Shown here: piece after piece, positions 1 to 12,082 of the stretch
How the letters are laid out: each line of letters starts with the position of its first letter
Position numbering within the stretch: position 1 is the first letter of the stretch
NCBI GenBank assembly: GCA_963995505.1
Contig: OZ023187.1
Span: 7,155,176-7,219,175, forward strand
DNA from: Hypericum androsaemum
Lineage: Eukaryota > Streptophyta > Magnoliopsida > Malpighiales > Hypericaceae
Reading direction: 5' to 3'
Length of the DNA stretch: 64,000 nt
Made by a program: the position numbers and the translations under genes
The notes under the pieces: model-generated
The model's input: only the letters and a program-made list of their open reading frames with translations
The model's database searches: none
What the model was told of the DNA's origin: nothing

Positions 1-3000
1 GTTTTGACCACATCGGGATGTCCTCCAAGAAACTTCGGAGCCAATCCGCCTCTTCAGCTGCTAGATCCAACGCTATGAATTCTGATTCCATAGTTGATCT
101 AGCAATGCAAGTTTGTTTGCATGATCTCCACGAGATCGCTGCTCCTCCAAATGTAAATATGTATCCGCTAGTGGATTTTATATTCTTGGAGTCCGAGATC
201 CAGTTCGCGTCTGAATACCCTTCCAGAACGGCTGGATGTCTCGTATAGTGTAATCCATAGTTAGCAGTGTACCTTAGATATCTAAGGACTCTAACTATCG
301 CTTTCCAATGTTCATAATTGGGATTACTCGTATATCTCGATAATCTGTTAACCGAGTTTGCAATATCTGGTCTAGTACAGTCCATGAGGTACATTAGACT
401 GCCTATAACTCTAGAATATTCTAGTTGTCTCACACTCTCTCCGCGATTCTTGTAGAGACTCGACACCACTTCCATAGGAGTTCTCGCAATTACATTGCTA
501 TCCTTATCGAATTTGTCAAGTATTTTTTCCACATAGTGACCTTGGGAAAGCGCGTAACCTTCTGAAGTCTTGGTGATTTTCATCCCAAGTATTACATCCG
601 CTTGTCCCAAGTCTTTCATGTCGAAATTTTGTGACAACATTTTCTTGGTAATTTTGATATTATCATTATTACCCACGATCAACATGTCATCTACGTAGAG
701 ACAAACTATCACATAGTCGTTATCATCTCCTTTCACGTAGACACATTTATCACATTGGTTTATCTGAAACCCGTTAGATAGTATTACACTATCAAACTTT
801 TCGTGCCATTGTTTAGGTGCTTGTTTTAGTCCATACAAAGATTTTACAAGTTTACACACCTTATGTTCTTTACCTGGAACCACAAAACCTTCGGGTTGTT
901 CCATGTAAATCTCCTCTTCCATATCTCCATTAAGGAAGGCCGTCTTCACATCCATTTGATGGATCTCTAGGTTAAACAAAGCCGCCAAGGCTATGACTAA
1001 CCTAATAGACGTTTTCCTGGAGATAGGAGCATATGTGTCAAAATAATCAACACCCTCAGTTTGCTTGTAGCCTTTAACAACAAGTCTTGCCTTGTACTTA
1101 TCCACTGTACCATCAGGCTTCATCTTCTTTTTGAAGATCCACTTATGGCCTAGTGGTTTACTACCCGGAGGTAGATCTACTAGTTCCCAAGTGTGATTAT
1201 GTAAGATAGACTCTATCTCACTATTCACCGCTTCCTTCCAAAGAGCAGAGTCTGTAGAAGACATTGCTTCTTTGTAGGTTACTGGATCCTTTTCTAACAG
1301 ATATGTTAGGAAATCTGATCCGAAGGACTTTTCTTTTCTAGCCCTTTTCCCACGCCTAGGCTCTTCAACTTCATCTTGAGGTTCTTCTCCCCCCACATTG
1401 CTTCCACTTTGGTCAACTTGACGGTCAACACCAGTTCGAGCTTTGTGAGGAAAGTTTTCCTCAAAGAATGAAGCATCCCTGGCTTCTATGATAGTATTTA
1501 CGTGGATATCAGAGTTATCTGACTTGTGTACCAAGAATCGATATGCAGCACTATCTTGTGCATAACCGATAAACACACAATCCACCGTCTTGGGTCCTAT
1601 CCTTGTCCTTTTAGGAGGTGGGATCGGAACCTTAGCAAGACATCCCCAAACTCTTAGGAATTTATAGCTAGGCGCATGACCTTTCCATAATTCGTAAGGT
1701 GTTTTAGCCAACTTTTTATGTGGTACCCTGTTGAGCACATAGTTGGCCGAAAGCACCGCTTCCCCCACAAATTCCTTGGTAATCCGGAACTAATAAGCAT
1801 CGCATTCATCATTTCCTTAAGCGTCCTATTCTTCCTTTCCGCAATTCCATTTTGCTCGGGAGAATAAGGCGCCGTAGTTTGATGAACGATTCCATTCTCG
1901 GCACAAACTTGTGCAAATGGAGATTCATATTCACCACCTCGGTCACTTCGAAGATTTTTGATCTTCTTGCCAAGTTGGTTCTCAACTTCATTCTTATAGT
2001 GAATGAACATGTCTATTGCTTCGTCTTTACTTCTCATCAAGTAGACATAGCAATACCTCGTACAATCGTCGATAAAAGTTATAAAATAATTTTTACCGCC
2101 ACGCGTTTGTACGTATTTTAAATCACACACATCGGTGTGGATTAAATCCAACGGTTCCGTGCTTCGCTCAATCGAGTGGGAAGATGCTCTGGCGTACTTG
2201 GCCTCAACACAAGTCTCGCACTTATGTTTGTGATCGATGTTAAACTTTGGTAGTAGGTTAAGTGATATTAGCCTTTGCAAAGACTTATAGTTCACATGAC
2301 CTAGTCTACCATGCCATAAATATAACGAATCCCGAGAATAAGCAACCTTCACTTTCTCATTGGCCTTATCGGCAACATTCATTACATTATTGCTCGTGCT
2401 AGCCTTATTGGCGGCAACCACATCAATCTTATCACTAGACTTTGCCTTGGGAGCTAAAGTCATTACACTCATCTTAAAAAGATTATTGGTCAAGTATCCC
2501 TTGCCAACGAACATCCCTCCCTTGGACATGATGACCTTGTCGGACTCGAACACAAGCCGAAAGCCCCTCTTGTTGAGCACCACTCCGGAGATAAGATTCT
2601 TTCGAATCTCGGGCACATGCAGCACATCAGTCAAGGTCAGCTCCTTGCCCGAGGTCATCTTCAGCATGACCGTCCCCTTGCCTTCAACCTTTGAGACTGC
2701 AGAATTTCCCATGTAGCAGTTCTCATCATCGACCGGTTGATAGGTCTTGAACATCCATTTGTTGGCACAAATGTGGCGGGTAGCCCCCGTGTCCACCCAC
2801 CATTCCTTCGAGTTCCCACCCACGAGGTTCACCTCGGACACAACGGCCGTGAGGTGCATCTCATCGAGGTCGGAGCTCAAGCTAGCCTCCGCAATGTTAG
2901 CATTGGCGGGCTTCTTCTTCTTGCCCTTGCTTGGTCCTGCCGTCTTCTTACCCTCCGCGGCTAGACGTTTGTAGCAATCTTTGGCACGATGGCCGGTCTT

Positions 3001-3867
3001 GTTGCAAACAAAGCAGGCACCAGTAAAGCTCTTGTTCTGAGCATCTCCCTTGGAATCATTTGAGCGTTTTCGCTTGTTCCCACGGGAGCTCCCCCCGGTC
3101 TCGACCACATTGGCCTTAGCAACCATGCCACTTGGTTTCTTATCAACCTTTCGGTTGTCTTGCTCGATGCGCAACCTTCGGATAAGGTCCTCGAGAGTCA
3201 TCTTCTTCCTCTTGTGCTTAAGGTACATCTTGAAGTCCTTCCAAGATGGTGGTAATTTCTCAATTACCATCGCCACTTGGAGGGCATCATTGATGGCCAT
3301 TTCCTCCATTGCAAGATCATGAAAGATCAATTGCAGCTCTTCACATTGTTCCACAACGCTCTTTCCATCGACCATCCGATAGTCGTGGAAGCGCCCGGCC
3401 ACAAATTTCTTTGCACCGGCGTCGTCAACTTTATATTTGTGCTCCAACAATTCCCAAAGATCCTTAGACGTTTCTTTGGTATAGTAGACGCCGTAAAGCG
3501 AATCGTCGAGAGAACCCAATATATAGTTGCGACATAGGTAATCTTCATGTACCCATGCGCTGTGGATCGCAGTTTGATGCGGATCACTCACATTCTCTTT
3601 GGGTTTCTCTTCCTTGACATACCGGCTAAAGTTCAAGGCGGTCAAGTAGAACAACATTTTTTGTTGCCATCTCTTGAAATTTCCACTCTTGAACTTTTCC
3701 GGTTTCTCAAGATGAGAGTACGGCAGTGGCATTGGGTGTCTATGACCCGGCATGACGGCCTCAGCGCCGCTAGCCCTCACAACAGGAACTTCCTCGTTCA
3801 AGTTGTCATCAGCGGTGTTCGTCGCACCGGAGTTGTTAAGTGGGGGAGAGTTGTTAATTCCAGCCAT
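1..3867 (-). pseudogene. Copia-1 gag-pol polyprotein, one frameshift, incomplete at window edge
   Basis: Translation starts at 3867 with MAGINN. Gag ends in a CX2CX4HX4C zinc knuckle (CFVCNKTGHRAKDC). Then come an aspartic protease with WWVDTGAT, an integrase with an HHCC region (HGRLGH...CETC) and a DDE core (HTDVCD, SDRGGEYE). A run of five C at 1762-1766 on the plus strand is one base short of what the frame needs. The first frame therefore drifts and stops at 1654. In the shifted frame pol continues open to base 1: KWIFKKK, the RT motif [10 protein letters not shown] (around 660-690), and RNase H with DANW and TMESEF. No other stop was found in pol, so this looks like a single recent lesion or a sequencing error in a homopolymer. 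Confidence 0.85.
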
Positions 3868-5030
3868 CTAAAAAATATCACCAAGATAGACTTTTGTAAG
3901 TAACGGGTTTGAGTCCAACAGAAAACCCAACACGTTGAAAAACTCTAATATGCAATTATGGGCCAAGCCCAGGTTTTCCAATAAATTAGAGCAATTAGAA
4001 TAACCCAACGGTCATCCACAAATAAAATAAACCCAGCGATGATATTCAGAAGTAACGCTGGAAACTGTCAAGCCCGCATTCAACAATTGGTGAATTTAAT
4101 TCAGTTTGGATTTAGGCCGATTTACTTTTGATGTAACCGACTACTAACTGTAGTTGACACTTGCGAGGAAAATTGATAATTAGACCAGTAGCAATTCAAA
4201 AACCTCAAACCGTTGTCTATAGTATAATTAACGAAACACCTTCCAATTATTTAATCGAATGTTACAGAAGCAAAAATGTTTTTTTCTACTAATTCATTTA
4301 TATCCTTGTTTCTGTCAAACACCAAACGAAGCAAGCAGATTAAATACGCTTACGTTATAAGAGAGATCATGACAACAATTGTAAAAAAAAACTAGGATTT
4401 AGTCCACAGAACAGAATTAGTACAGAACAGTTTGCAGGTTTAATTTCGCAAGAAAGTGACTTTCATTATACCGCTAAAACTTCTTGAAAATAACACCACA
4501 GAACAGTTTGCAGTTTGCAGGCTACGAGGGTATGTCCATAAACTAGAAAATGCTACTGGATGGCAAGAACGATTACGAACATAATTTACTAATACTAATA
4601 AGAGTTTAAGATTGTTAGAAAGAATATTAGTAAACTATGGTTTAATACGAGTATGCAAACATAGATCGTAAGCATATAAAGAGAAGAGTTTAGAGGTATG
4701 CTCACAATCACACTTGTAAGTAAGTGTGTACAACCGTCTTCTTCGAGCTAGGGATTTCGGATGCAATCCTGGATGAGGCCACAGTTTTACCGTGTGCCCT
4801 TAAACTCTTATTACCCGCCTATATGCTTCAGGCCTCCGTGGGTAAGAGAGTTCCCAAGGTACAACGCCCAACCTCGTGTACAAAGGAAGCACTTTCGTAC
4901 AGCTTTCGAACCTTTCGTAGCCTTAGAACTCCGACACAAATGAAAGTGAGAAATGCTATGCTATGGAGGGAGAAGTAGAGAGCTCAAGGAAGAGTGTGAG
5001 CTGGGATGATTTGGAATGAAGAAGGTGGGC

Positions 5031-5040
5031 TCCTTTTATA
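5031..5040 (-). promoter_or_regulatory. TATA box of Copia-1 5' LTR
   Basis: The minus strand reads TATAAAAGGA, about 810 bp inside the LTR. It would start the retrotransposon transcript near 5005. This is a motif match only. Confidence 0.5.
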
Positions 5041-5335
5041 GGCAGCCTTGGACCTCCAACAGCCAAATTCGGATTTAATAGGGCCATTAACCCACCCATT
5101 AAATGGGCTGTTACAAGACCCATAAAACCCCCATATTCATTAGGCTATTATCCCATTTATTGGCTTGAATTTAAATTCCAAATTTAAATTCAAAGCCACC
5201 TGGAAGGTGAAGAAGGTTCCAGAGTGTGGGCTTGTCCAAACGGAAGTCCAAAAAGCCCAGAGGACTTTTTGGGCCTAGGATCGCTACAACAAGTCCGGCC
5301 CAGTTCTAAAAAGATAAGGCCCCACAATCTCGCAA

Positions 5336-5456
5336 CCCGTGCCCGAGCCCGAGCCCGAGCCCGGCCCGGGACGGGGCGGGGCGGGGGGCGCGCGCGCGTG
5401 CGTGCGTGCCGAGCCGAGCCGAGCCGGACGGACGGACGGACGGACGGACGGCGCGA
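5336..5456. repeat. Stacked GC-rich microsatellites in the Copia-1 LTR
   Basis: Successive short tandem repeats: (CCCGAG)n, GGGGC runs, (GC)n, (GTGC)n, (CGAGC)n and (GGAC)n. They lie in what should be U3, about 300 bp upstream of the LTR TATA box. The G runs could form G-quadruplexes and CpG density is very high compared with the AT-rich flanks. Confidence 0.75.
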
Positions 5457-5801
5457 GAAGCTTCTCCCTTCTCCACCAGTTTACCTATGCTAGACTTCTA
5501 GTCCCTTATAAACTTGTCTCAGCATGGTGCGCTAACCAATGTGGGATTGTGCTTATTTTAATAACAACCATACCACTTTAAAGCCAATTTTCATTCACCC
5601 CGAGAATTGGATTTTCGCAAGTGTTATATATCGTTACGAAGCTCTATCAACGAGCTTCGTATTGATCTCACAAACACCCAAAATCAATTGGTGTGACCTT
5701 CAATTAAATTAGCTCAAAGTTGCCCACTAATTACTTAGTTATTATATTTAATTAGGATTCTCCCTCTAATTAAATATTTGGGCCAAAGCCCAATACACTC
5801 A

Positions 5802-6325
<524 letters not shown>

Positions 6326-6639
6326 CTAGTAGGGAATTGGAGTGTGCAGGTGATGAGGTTGCGTTGGGGTTCTTTATAGGGAAATTTTTTGCCTTGTTGC
6401 GTGACACCTTTGGATTAGATTTCTTGGTCTCTTTTTTTTACAAGATAATGAGTTCTTGGTCTCTGAATCCTTCTATTTTTAATAAATTTCCGTATTTGGT
6501 AATGATTTCCTTTTATAGAGTAGTGTGACATTGAATTTCTGACGTTGCTGATTTATTCGGTTTGGTTGGTTTCCATTTATTGTAATGTGTTGAAAAACAC
6601 GGTCTGATTGGCGATCTGGCCTCTACGGTCGAAATTTTG

Positions 6640-6826
6640 GATTGAGCGGGGATAATAGAAAAGTCGTCCCTACGGAGAGAATTTCATTTGAACCATCAGA
6701 TTTCATTAAAAATTGTGTCTTGAGATCTGAAAGTTATTTAAAATCGTGTCTATAAGTATAATTACTTGATCTATTTCAATAAGAACAAGTGCGGTCCCCA
6801 CTGAATCCAACCCCTAAGTCGGGATC
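6640..6826. repeat. Degenerate copy of a short MITE family
   Basis: About 170 bp that resembles the MITE at 16178-16336: shared TTTTGGATTGA start, an inner AATTACTTGATCTATTTCAA-type block, and a right end CTGAATCCAA. No clean TSD was found. The surrounding 6380-6963 holds homology to the spacers upstream of other GSTU units (TTCTTGGTCTCT, GGTAATGATTTCC) and nothing else recognised. Confidence 0.4.
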
Positions 6827-6963
6827 ATATTGAGGTTGTTTTTTTACCTAATTTCAGATGGTAGTCCAACGGATGGTATTGGCCACGTCACTCTATTGGA
6901 TCGATCGGCCCCCAAAAAAAATGACTTTTTAATAAATTTAAACTTAAAATTTATTAGATTAAA

Positions 6964-8249
6964 AGAAAAAGTTCATTTTAGTATCTTGTGGTATCACCGA
7001 TTATCACTTCGGTATCTTGTGGTTCTAAAATGTTAAAACAGGTCCAACTTATTCTAATTTTTATCACTAACAGTTTCAAAATTTTGGTTCGCAATTTTTT
7101 TTATCAAAACGACATCGTTTTAACGCCTAAGTAGATCGCCATGTGGTAGTGGTCTGGATTAGTCGTTGCTGATATGACATTGAATAAATTACCGAATTTA
7201 TTTATAATTAAAAAAATATATTTAACCTTCCCTCTCTCTTCTTCCAATGCCATGTTCATCTCCAACCTTTTCATCTTCCCAAACTTCAACCAAACAACAA
7301 TGGGACACAAATAAACACAACACCCAAAGACAAACACAAAAAAATCAGCTACCCTTCGAATCCAAATTCCATAATTAGAAAAGAACTGCCAATTGAAGCC
7401 TTTGAAACCACTCCCACTAGAAGCCAACATAAAACGAGAAGAAAAAAACAATATAAACTTCAAGAAGAAAAATTCCACAAGCTAAATCCACGCCCTTTCC
7501 CTACTAATCCAATCAATCAACACGCAGGAAAAAAAGAAAGCAAAACAAGAACGGAAAGGCGATATGCAGATGGCGCATGCATCAGCGGGCTGTCCGGGCA
7601 TTGCGTCCCTCCCTCTCCGACAAGAACCCTTGAAGCTAGCATCGGCTTCGAAGTACTTTGAGGCAGTGTTCTTAACCGCGTAGAGGAACCCTAAGGCGAC
7701 AAAAAACAGAGCCAATATCACCTTCAGAAGCCAGCTTGGATCCATCTCGAACCACCCGCCAAGAAGTGGAGTTGCTTGGTCGATTCTTGGACGAGGGAGC
7801 TCCTCCGTCTCAGAAGATCCCCGATAGAAACTATGGAGCTCAAAGAGAAGGCCGCAACCTGGCGTTGAACCCTCATTGATTTTGATTTGGGATGACTCTA
7901 TTTTAATTGATTGGGCGGCCCAGGAAGCGGAGAGGTGTGGTGGTTGGTGGGGTTGGTGAGGTGCTCAACAACATCAATCGTATGGGTGAAGTGTTTTTAC
8001 TAATTCGGGCATGAAGCGGTGGAGCTTCGGGATGGGGACAAAGGTGACCAGGGCGGTGACACAGAGACTAATTTGTCTCTGGACCTGAGAGAGAGAGAGA
8101 GAGAGAGAGAGAGGAGGATGAAGAACGGAGGGTTGTTTTGTAAAATTATAAACATATTTGGTACTAATTTGATAATTTAACATTTTAGAACCACATGGTA
8201 CCAAAATGATAATCGATGATAACATAGCGTACTAAAGTGAACTTTTCCC
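6964..8249. mobile_element. Mutator-like element with a possible captured gene fragment
   Basis: Both ends carry the terminal inverted repeat seen throughout the window (AGAAAAAGTTCATTTTAGTA left; right end in reverse complement GGGAAAAGTTCACTTTAGTA). A perfect 9-bp TSD, tagattaaa, flanks it at 6955-6963 and 8250-8258. Nine-base duplications are the hallmark of Mutator-like transposons. No transposase is present, so it is non-autonomous. It includes a (GA)n tract at 8091-8113. Confidence 0.85.
7482..7745 (-). pseudogene. Possible captured host-gene 5' exon inside the 6964-8249 element
   Basis: An open frame begins with ATG at 7745. It encodes one strong hydrophobic segment near the N-terminus (WLLKVILALFFVALGFLYAV) followed by a basic and aromatic region (KNTASKYFEADASF), like the start of a small membrane-anchored protein. 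After about residue 42 the composition becomes arbitrary, as expected at an exon/intron or capture boundary. I do not recognise the family. It lies wholly within a Mutator-like element, so acquisition from a host gene is an inference from position and GC-rich, codon-like composition. Confidence 0.35.
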
Positions 8250-9587
8250 TAGATTAAAACTAAATAAATTATAATTTTAATGCTTGCAAATTATAACATT
8301 TGAAATAAAATTATATTTATAATTATACTTTTGTAATAATTTGACACTACATATAATTAATAATATATTTTTTATTTGAAAAACTCTAGTTCGATCGACA
8401 ATCGACCATTTGGACCGGGTTAACACGGAAACTGGAAGAATCTTAAGTTGCCCTCCGGTTTTTTTTTCAAACATTGATTATTGTACTAAATATTTAATTT
8501 ATATAATTCTTGAATAAATTTTAATAGAACTTATAAAGAAATTACACAACTAATAATAAAAAAAATTAAATAGCGTGTCTTGTTTAAAAAAAATTCATTG
8601 CCTACTGAATCAAATACTTATGAATATTTTGTCAATATCTAATTAAAACTCACGAGGGTTAATACCTCAAGATTCGAGTAATTTTACAAAAGGGGGTTTA
8701 TTTCCCCGACAATTCTCTGAATGGGGTTGTCGGAGAATGTTTTCCTTGTCTGGGGTCGAGCAGAAAATCGCTCTGCGGGGAGCGATTTTGCTTCGCACAA
8801 AACCGCTGCTCCGGCAGCATTTTCGAATGAAATCGCTCCAGCTGGAGCGTTTTCAGTCAAGCCGAGCTGCCCGTTGTGGCAGAGATATTCTCTCGGCTCG
8901 GCTGGCCAAAAATCGCTCCAGCGGGAGCATTTTCTTTTTGAACCAGAAAACGCTCCCCCTGAAGCATTTTCTTTTTTCACCTGATTATTTTTTTACCAGA
9001 AAACGGGAGCGTTTTATTTTTTTTACCTTTAACGGCATTTTTTAACCAAAAACTGCTCCAGCGCGAGCGTTTTCTTTTCTTCCCTTTTAACTATGTAATT
9101 TTTGAGTTTTTTTACCGGACCCTGTGATTTCGATTTCCACCAATTTAATTCCAATTGTCCCATTTAATTGCTACCGATGGTAATAACTTTTACATGTATA
9201 GTATATATGGTAATATATGTTATTGGGCAATTAACATCTGTAATAACGAGTCCAGCTTGACAAAGCATTGACAACATACGATAGAAACTTTAAATTTATT
9301 TTGTTAATTATCTGAAAATTAGAAAATTAAAATTGAAGAGAACCGACTCAATGTTTTATTTTCTTACCAGAAAACGCTCCCGCTGGAGAGTTTTATTTTT
9401 TACCAGAAAATGCTTCCGCAAGAGCATTTTATTTTTTTACATTATTATTTTTAACCAGAAAATGCTCACGCTGGAGCGTTTTCTGGTTCAAAAGAAAAGG
9501 CAATTTTTGCCTAAAAACGCTATGGCTTGGGCGTTTTGTGAGCAAGGTGGGGCCAGGGGAAAAAATTCCAAATAAAAACACACATTA

Positions 9588-9660
9588 GCCTTTGTTCGGA
9601 ATCGAACCCAAGAACTTCAATTTTATAGATAAGCACTCAAACCAATTGAGCTACGAGAAC
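9588..9660 (-). tRNA. tRNA-Ile-like sequence, left arm (degenerate)
   Basis: Read on the minus strand from 9660: TAGCTCAATTGG matches an A box and GGTTCGATTCC a perfect B box. A four-pair D stem (GCTC/GAGT) forms. The anticodon stem and acceptor stem are poorly paired, so it is unlikely to be a working tRNA. It could still recruit polymerase III. Confidence 0.4.
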
Positions 9661-10019
9661 TTATTAACTAATTACCTTGTAATAAATAATATATTAGATA
9701 GATAAGAGTTCCTCCTTTATTATTTATGAAATACATATTTATGTAATTATGAAATACGCATTTATGTAATATAATATTTATTACATAAATAAGTATTTCA
9801 TGAAATATATTATTTATTACATAAATACGTATTTATCTAACGTATTATCTATTACATATAAATATATTTATGTAATATATTATTATTTATGTATATTACA
9901 TATATACATATTTATGTAATAGAATATTTCTTACAAAAATATGTATATATGTAATATAAAATATGTTACATAAATACATGTAATAAATATGTATTTCATA
10001 AATATTTTATTACATAAAT

Positions 10020-10256
10020 GCGTATTTCATAAATATGTATTAATTTAATAAATATGTATTTCATAAATATGTATTAATTTAATAAATGCGTATTTCATAA
10101 ATATGTATTAATTTAATAAATATGTATTTCATAAATACCTATTAATTTAATAAATATGTATTTCATAAATACGTATTAATTTAATAAATATGTATTTCAT
10201 AAATACGTATTAATTTCATAAATACGTATTAATTTAATAAATATGTATTTCATAAA
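10020..10256. repeat. AT-rich tandem repeat, period about 34 bp
   Basis: About six copies of a unit reading AAATATGTATTTCATAAATA then CGTATTAATTTAAT, at the centre of the foldback element. Looser variants of the same words extend left to about 9720. Confidence 0.75.
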
Positions 10257-10317
10257 TAATAAAATGAAACTCTTATCTATCTAATATATTATTTATTACA
10301 AGGTAATTAGTCAAAAT

Positions 10318-10390
10318 GTTCTTGTAGTTCAGTTGGTTTAAGTGCTTATCTAATAAATTGGAGGTCTTGGGTTCGATTCCGAACAAGGGT
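10318..10390 (+). tRNA. tRNA-Ile-like sequence, right arm (degenerate)
   Basis: Inverted partner of the copy at 9588-9660. The acceptor strands GTTCTTG and CAAGGGT pair over seven positions with wobbles. The B box GGTTCGATTCC is intact. The anticodon loop CTAATAA equals that of plant tRNA-Ile(AAU). The D stem and one or two anticodon-stem pairs are broken. Probably a tRNA-derived pseudogene carried by the element. Confidence 0.4.
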
Positions 10391-10713
10391 CAATGTGTGT
10401 TTTTATTTGGAATTTTTTTCCCTGGCCCCACCTGCTCACAAAACGCCCAAGCCATAGCGTTTTTAGGAAAAAATTGCCCTCCACATTAGAGCCGAGCCGA
10501 GCCAACTCGTAGATTCAATTTTTGACTGAAAACGCTCCAATTGGAGTGTTTTGAATAGAAAACGCTGGCGGAGGAGCGTTTTCTTGCAAATTAAAATGCT
10601 GCAGGCAGAGTATTTTTGTGCTCAACCTCAGACAGGGAAAACATTCCCCGAGAACCTCATTCAGAGAATTGTCGGGAAAATAAACCCCTTTTGGAAAATT
10701 ACTCTCAAGATTC

Positions 10714-12082
10714 CATGCATATAATTCAGATTCATATATCTATGAACCTTAAAATTGATTATAAACAATTATATCCATAAATTTAAATTAATATTGTAAC
10801 ATAGACTTTCTATAGGATTCTTCACATGATCATAAGGAAAGCTTATCACTGGTTCGATATCTTCTGATGTAATCGAAATAAAGATTGGATTCCATAAGTT
10901 AAATTCCTCAAAGATTATAGAGGGACTTTTCGTGTGAATTTCTGACCCATTCATATATTTTTTTTAGGATAGACCCATTCATATTTTAGATAACATTCAT
11001 TATTGCTTGTAACTTCCTCCCACTAATTAGGGGTTGCAGAATTTATGACTCCCTCTCACTAAATAACGAGGTTATTGATTTTGTGACAATTATGGATTTT
11101 TGAAAGGTAATTTTTTTACTCCATAATTATATCTCGCTAGGAATTGAACTCTAGCATCCTTCAATTCAGCAATTATGGATCTGTAACTCCTTCCAACTTA
11201 GGGAGGTTACATGATTTATGGCAATTATGGGTGGAAATATGGTAATTGTCAATATCTCTCACTCACACATTATTGACTATAATCTGTAATACTCTCTCAC
11301 ATTTCGTGTTTCGCACATATATCATGCCATCAGTATACATCGAGTGCACTTACCTAAACCGAAGAGTACAAAAAAATACATAAATGATAGCATATCGATT
11401 AACACCTCCATTATATAAAGTATGTCTTACCCTATCTCTTGTCTCACATTCATTATTTCTATATGTGATTTCTCGAACAATCTATTCATGTCCACTATTA
11501 TGTCACACTAAACAAAATAGGTTGTCGGTGACTCACGAATCTTCAAGAATGTGATCGATAAAGAAGCTCTCCGCTAATAGAGTTATGACATCATGATTAA
11601 GCCAACTTTTCTAGTCAGCCTTGCCAGGTCGAATCTAAACATGACTCTTTAAAAAAATTTCAAGCTAGTAGCACTGGAATCATACTTCCCAAATATGTTT
11701 AATATCTTAAGGCTAGAGTTCCAGAAACCATAATTTTTGGAATTGATCTTACAGTAGAAAAATTGAAATGACTTAGAAACCACATGACACGATCTATGTG
11801 TTATAGTGTTCTTTCCTCTGAAAGGATCACGTGTCTTTCTTAAATAATACGATACTAGAGCATCAGTCACAATATACACTAATAAGCTTTAGTCTACCCA
11901 ATGACTATTACAGGCTATCAAGACAAAATTATGGTAAGCTCCACTTACTTCTTACCATAAAATTCTGTATAATCCTATAAGTTCTCATAATTTATTTAAT
12001 GCACCTATACTGCTTGCATAATAAATAATCTTGCACTTTAACAAGATCTCTCTTGTACTTAAGCAAAACGACATTCTCATTT
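10714..12082. other. Spacer with no recognised gene
   Basis: AT-rich sequence of ordinary complexity. I see no convincing coding frame, RNA gene, TIR or LTR in it. Confidence 0.5.

Larger units (their letters stand above)
8676..10704. mobile_element. Foldback Mutator-like element with hairpin arrays and tRNA-like arms
   Basis: The ends are inverted: left GAGTAATTTTACAAAAGGGG, right end in reverse complement GAGTAATTTTCCAAAAGGGG. A perfect 9-bp TSD, tcaagattc, lies at 8667-8675 and 10705-10713. The arms (about 1 kb left, 0.44 kb right) share blocks in inverted order. They are studded with short palindromes of the form AAAACGCTCC...GGAGCGTTTT, about nine on the left and four on the right. Each arm ends internally in a tRNA-like sequence. 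The centre (9690-10260) is extremely AT-rich. Open frames across the hairpins are composition artefacts; no transposase is present. Confidence 0.85.

Noticed and set aside
8684..9045. Open frames of about 100 codons across the hairpin array
   Set aside because: Both strands are open because the palindromes repeat the same words; no protein family resemblance.
8676..10704. A CRISPR-like array, suggested by repeated short palindromes
   Set aside because: The spacing is irregular, the units vary, there are no uniform spacers or cas genes, and the genome is a plant's. TSD and TIRs show a transposon.
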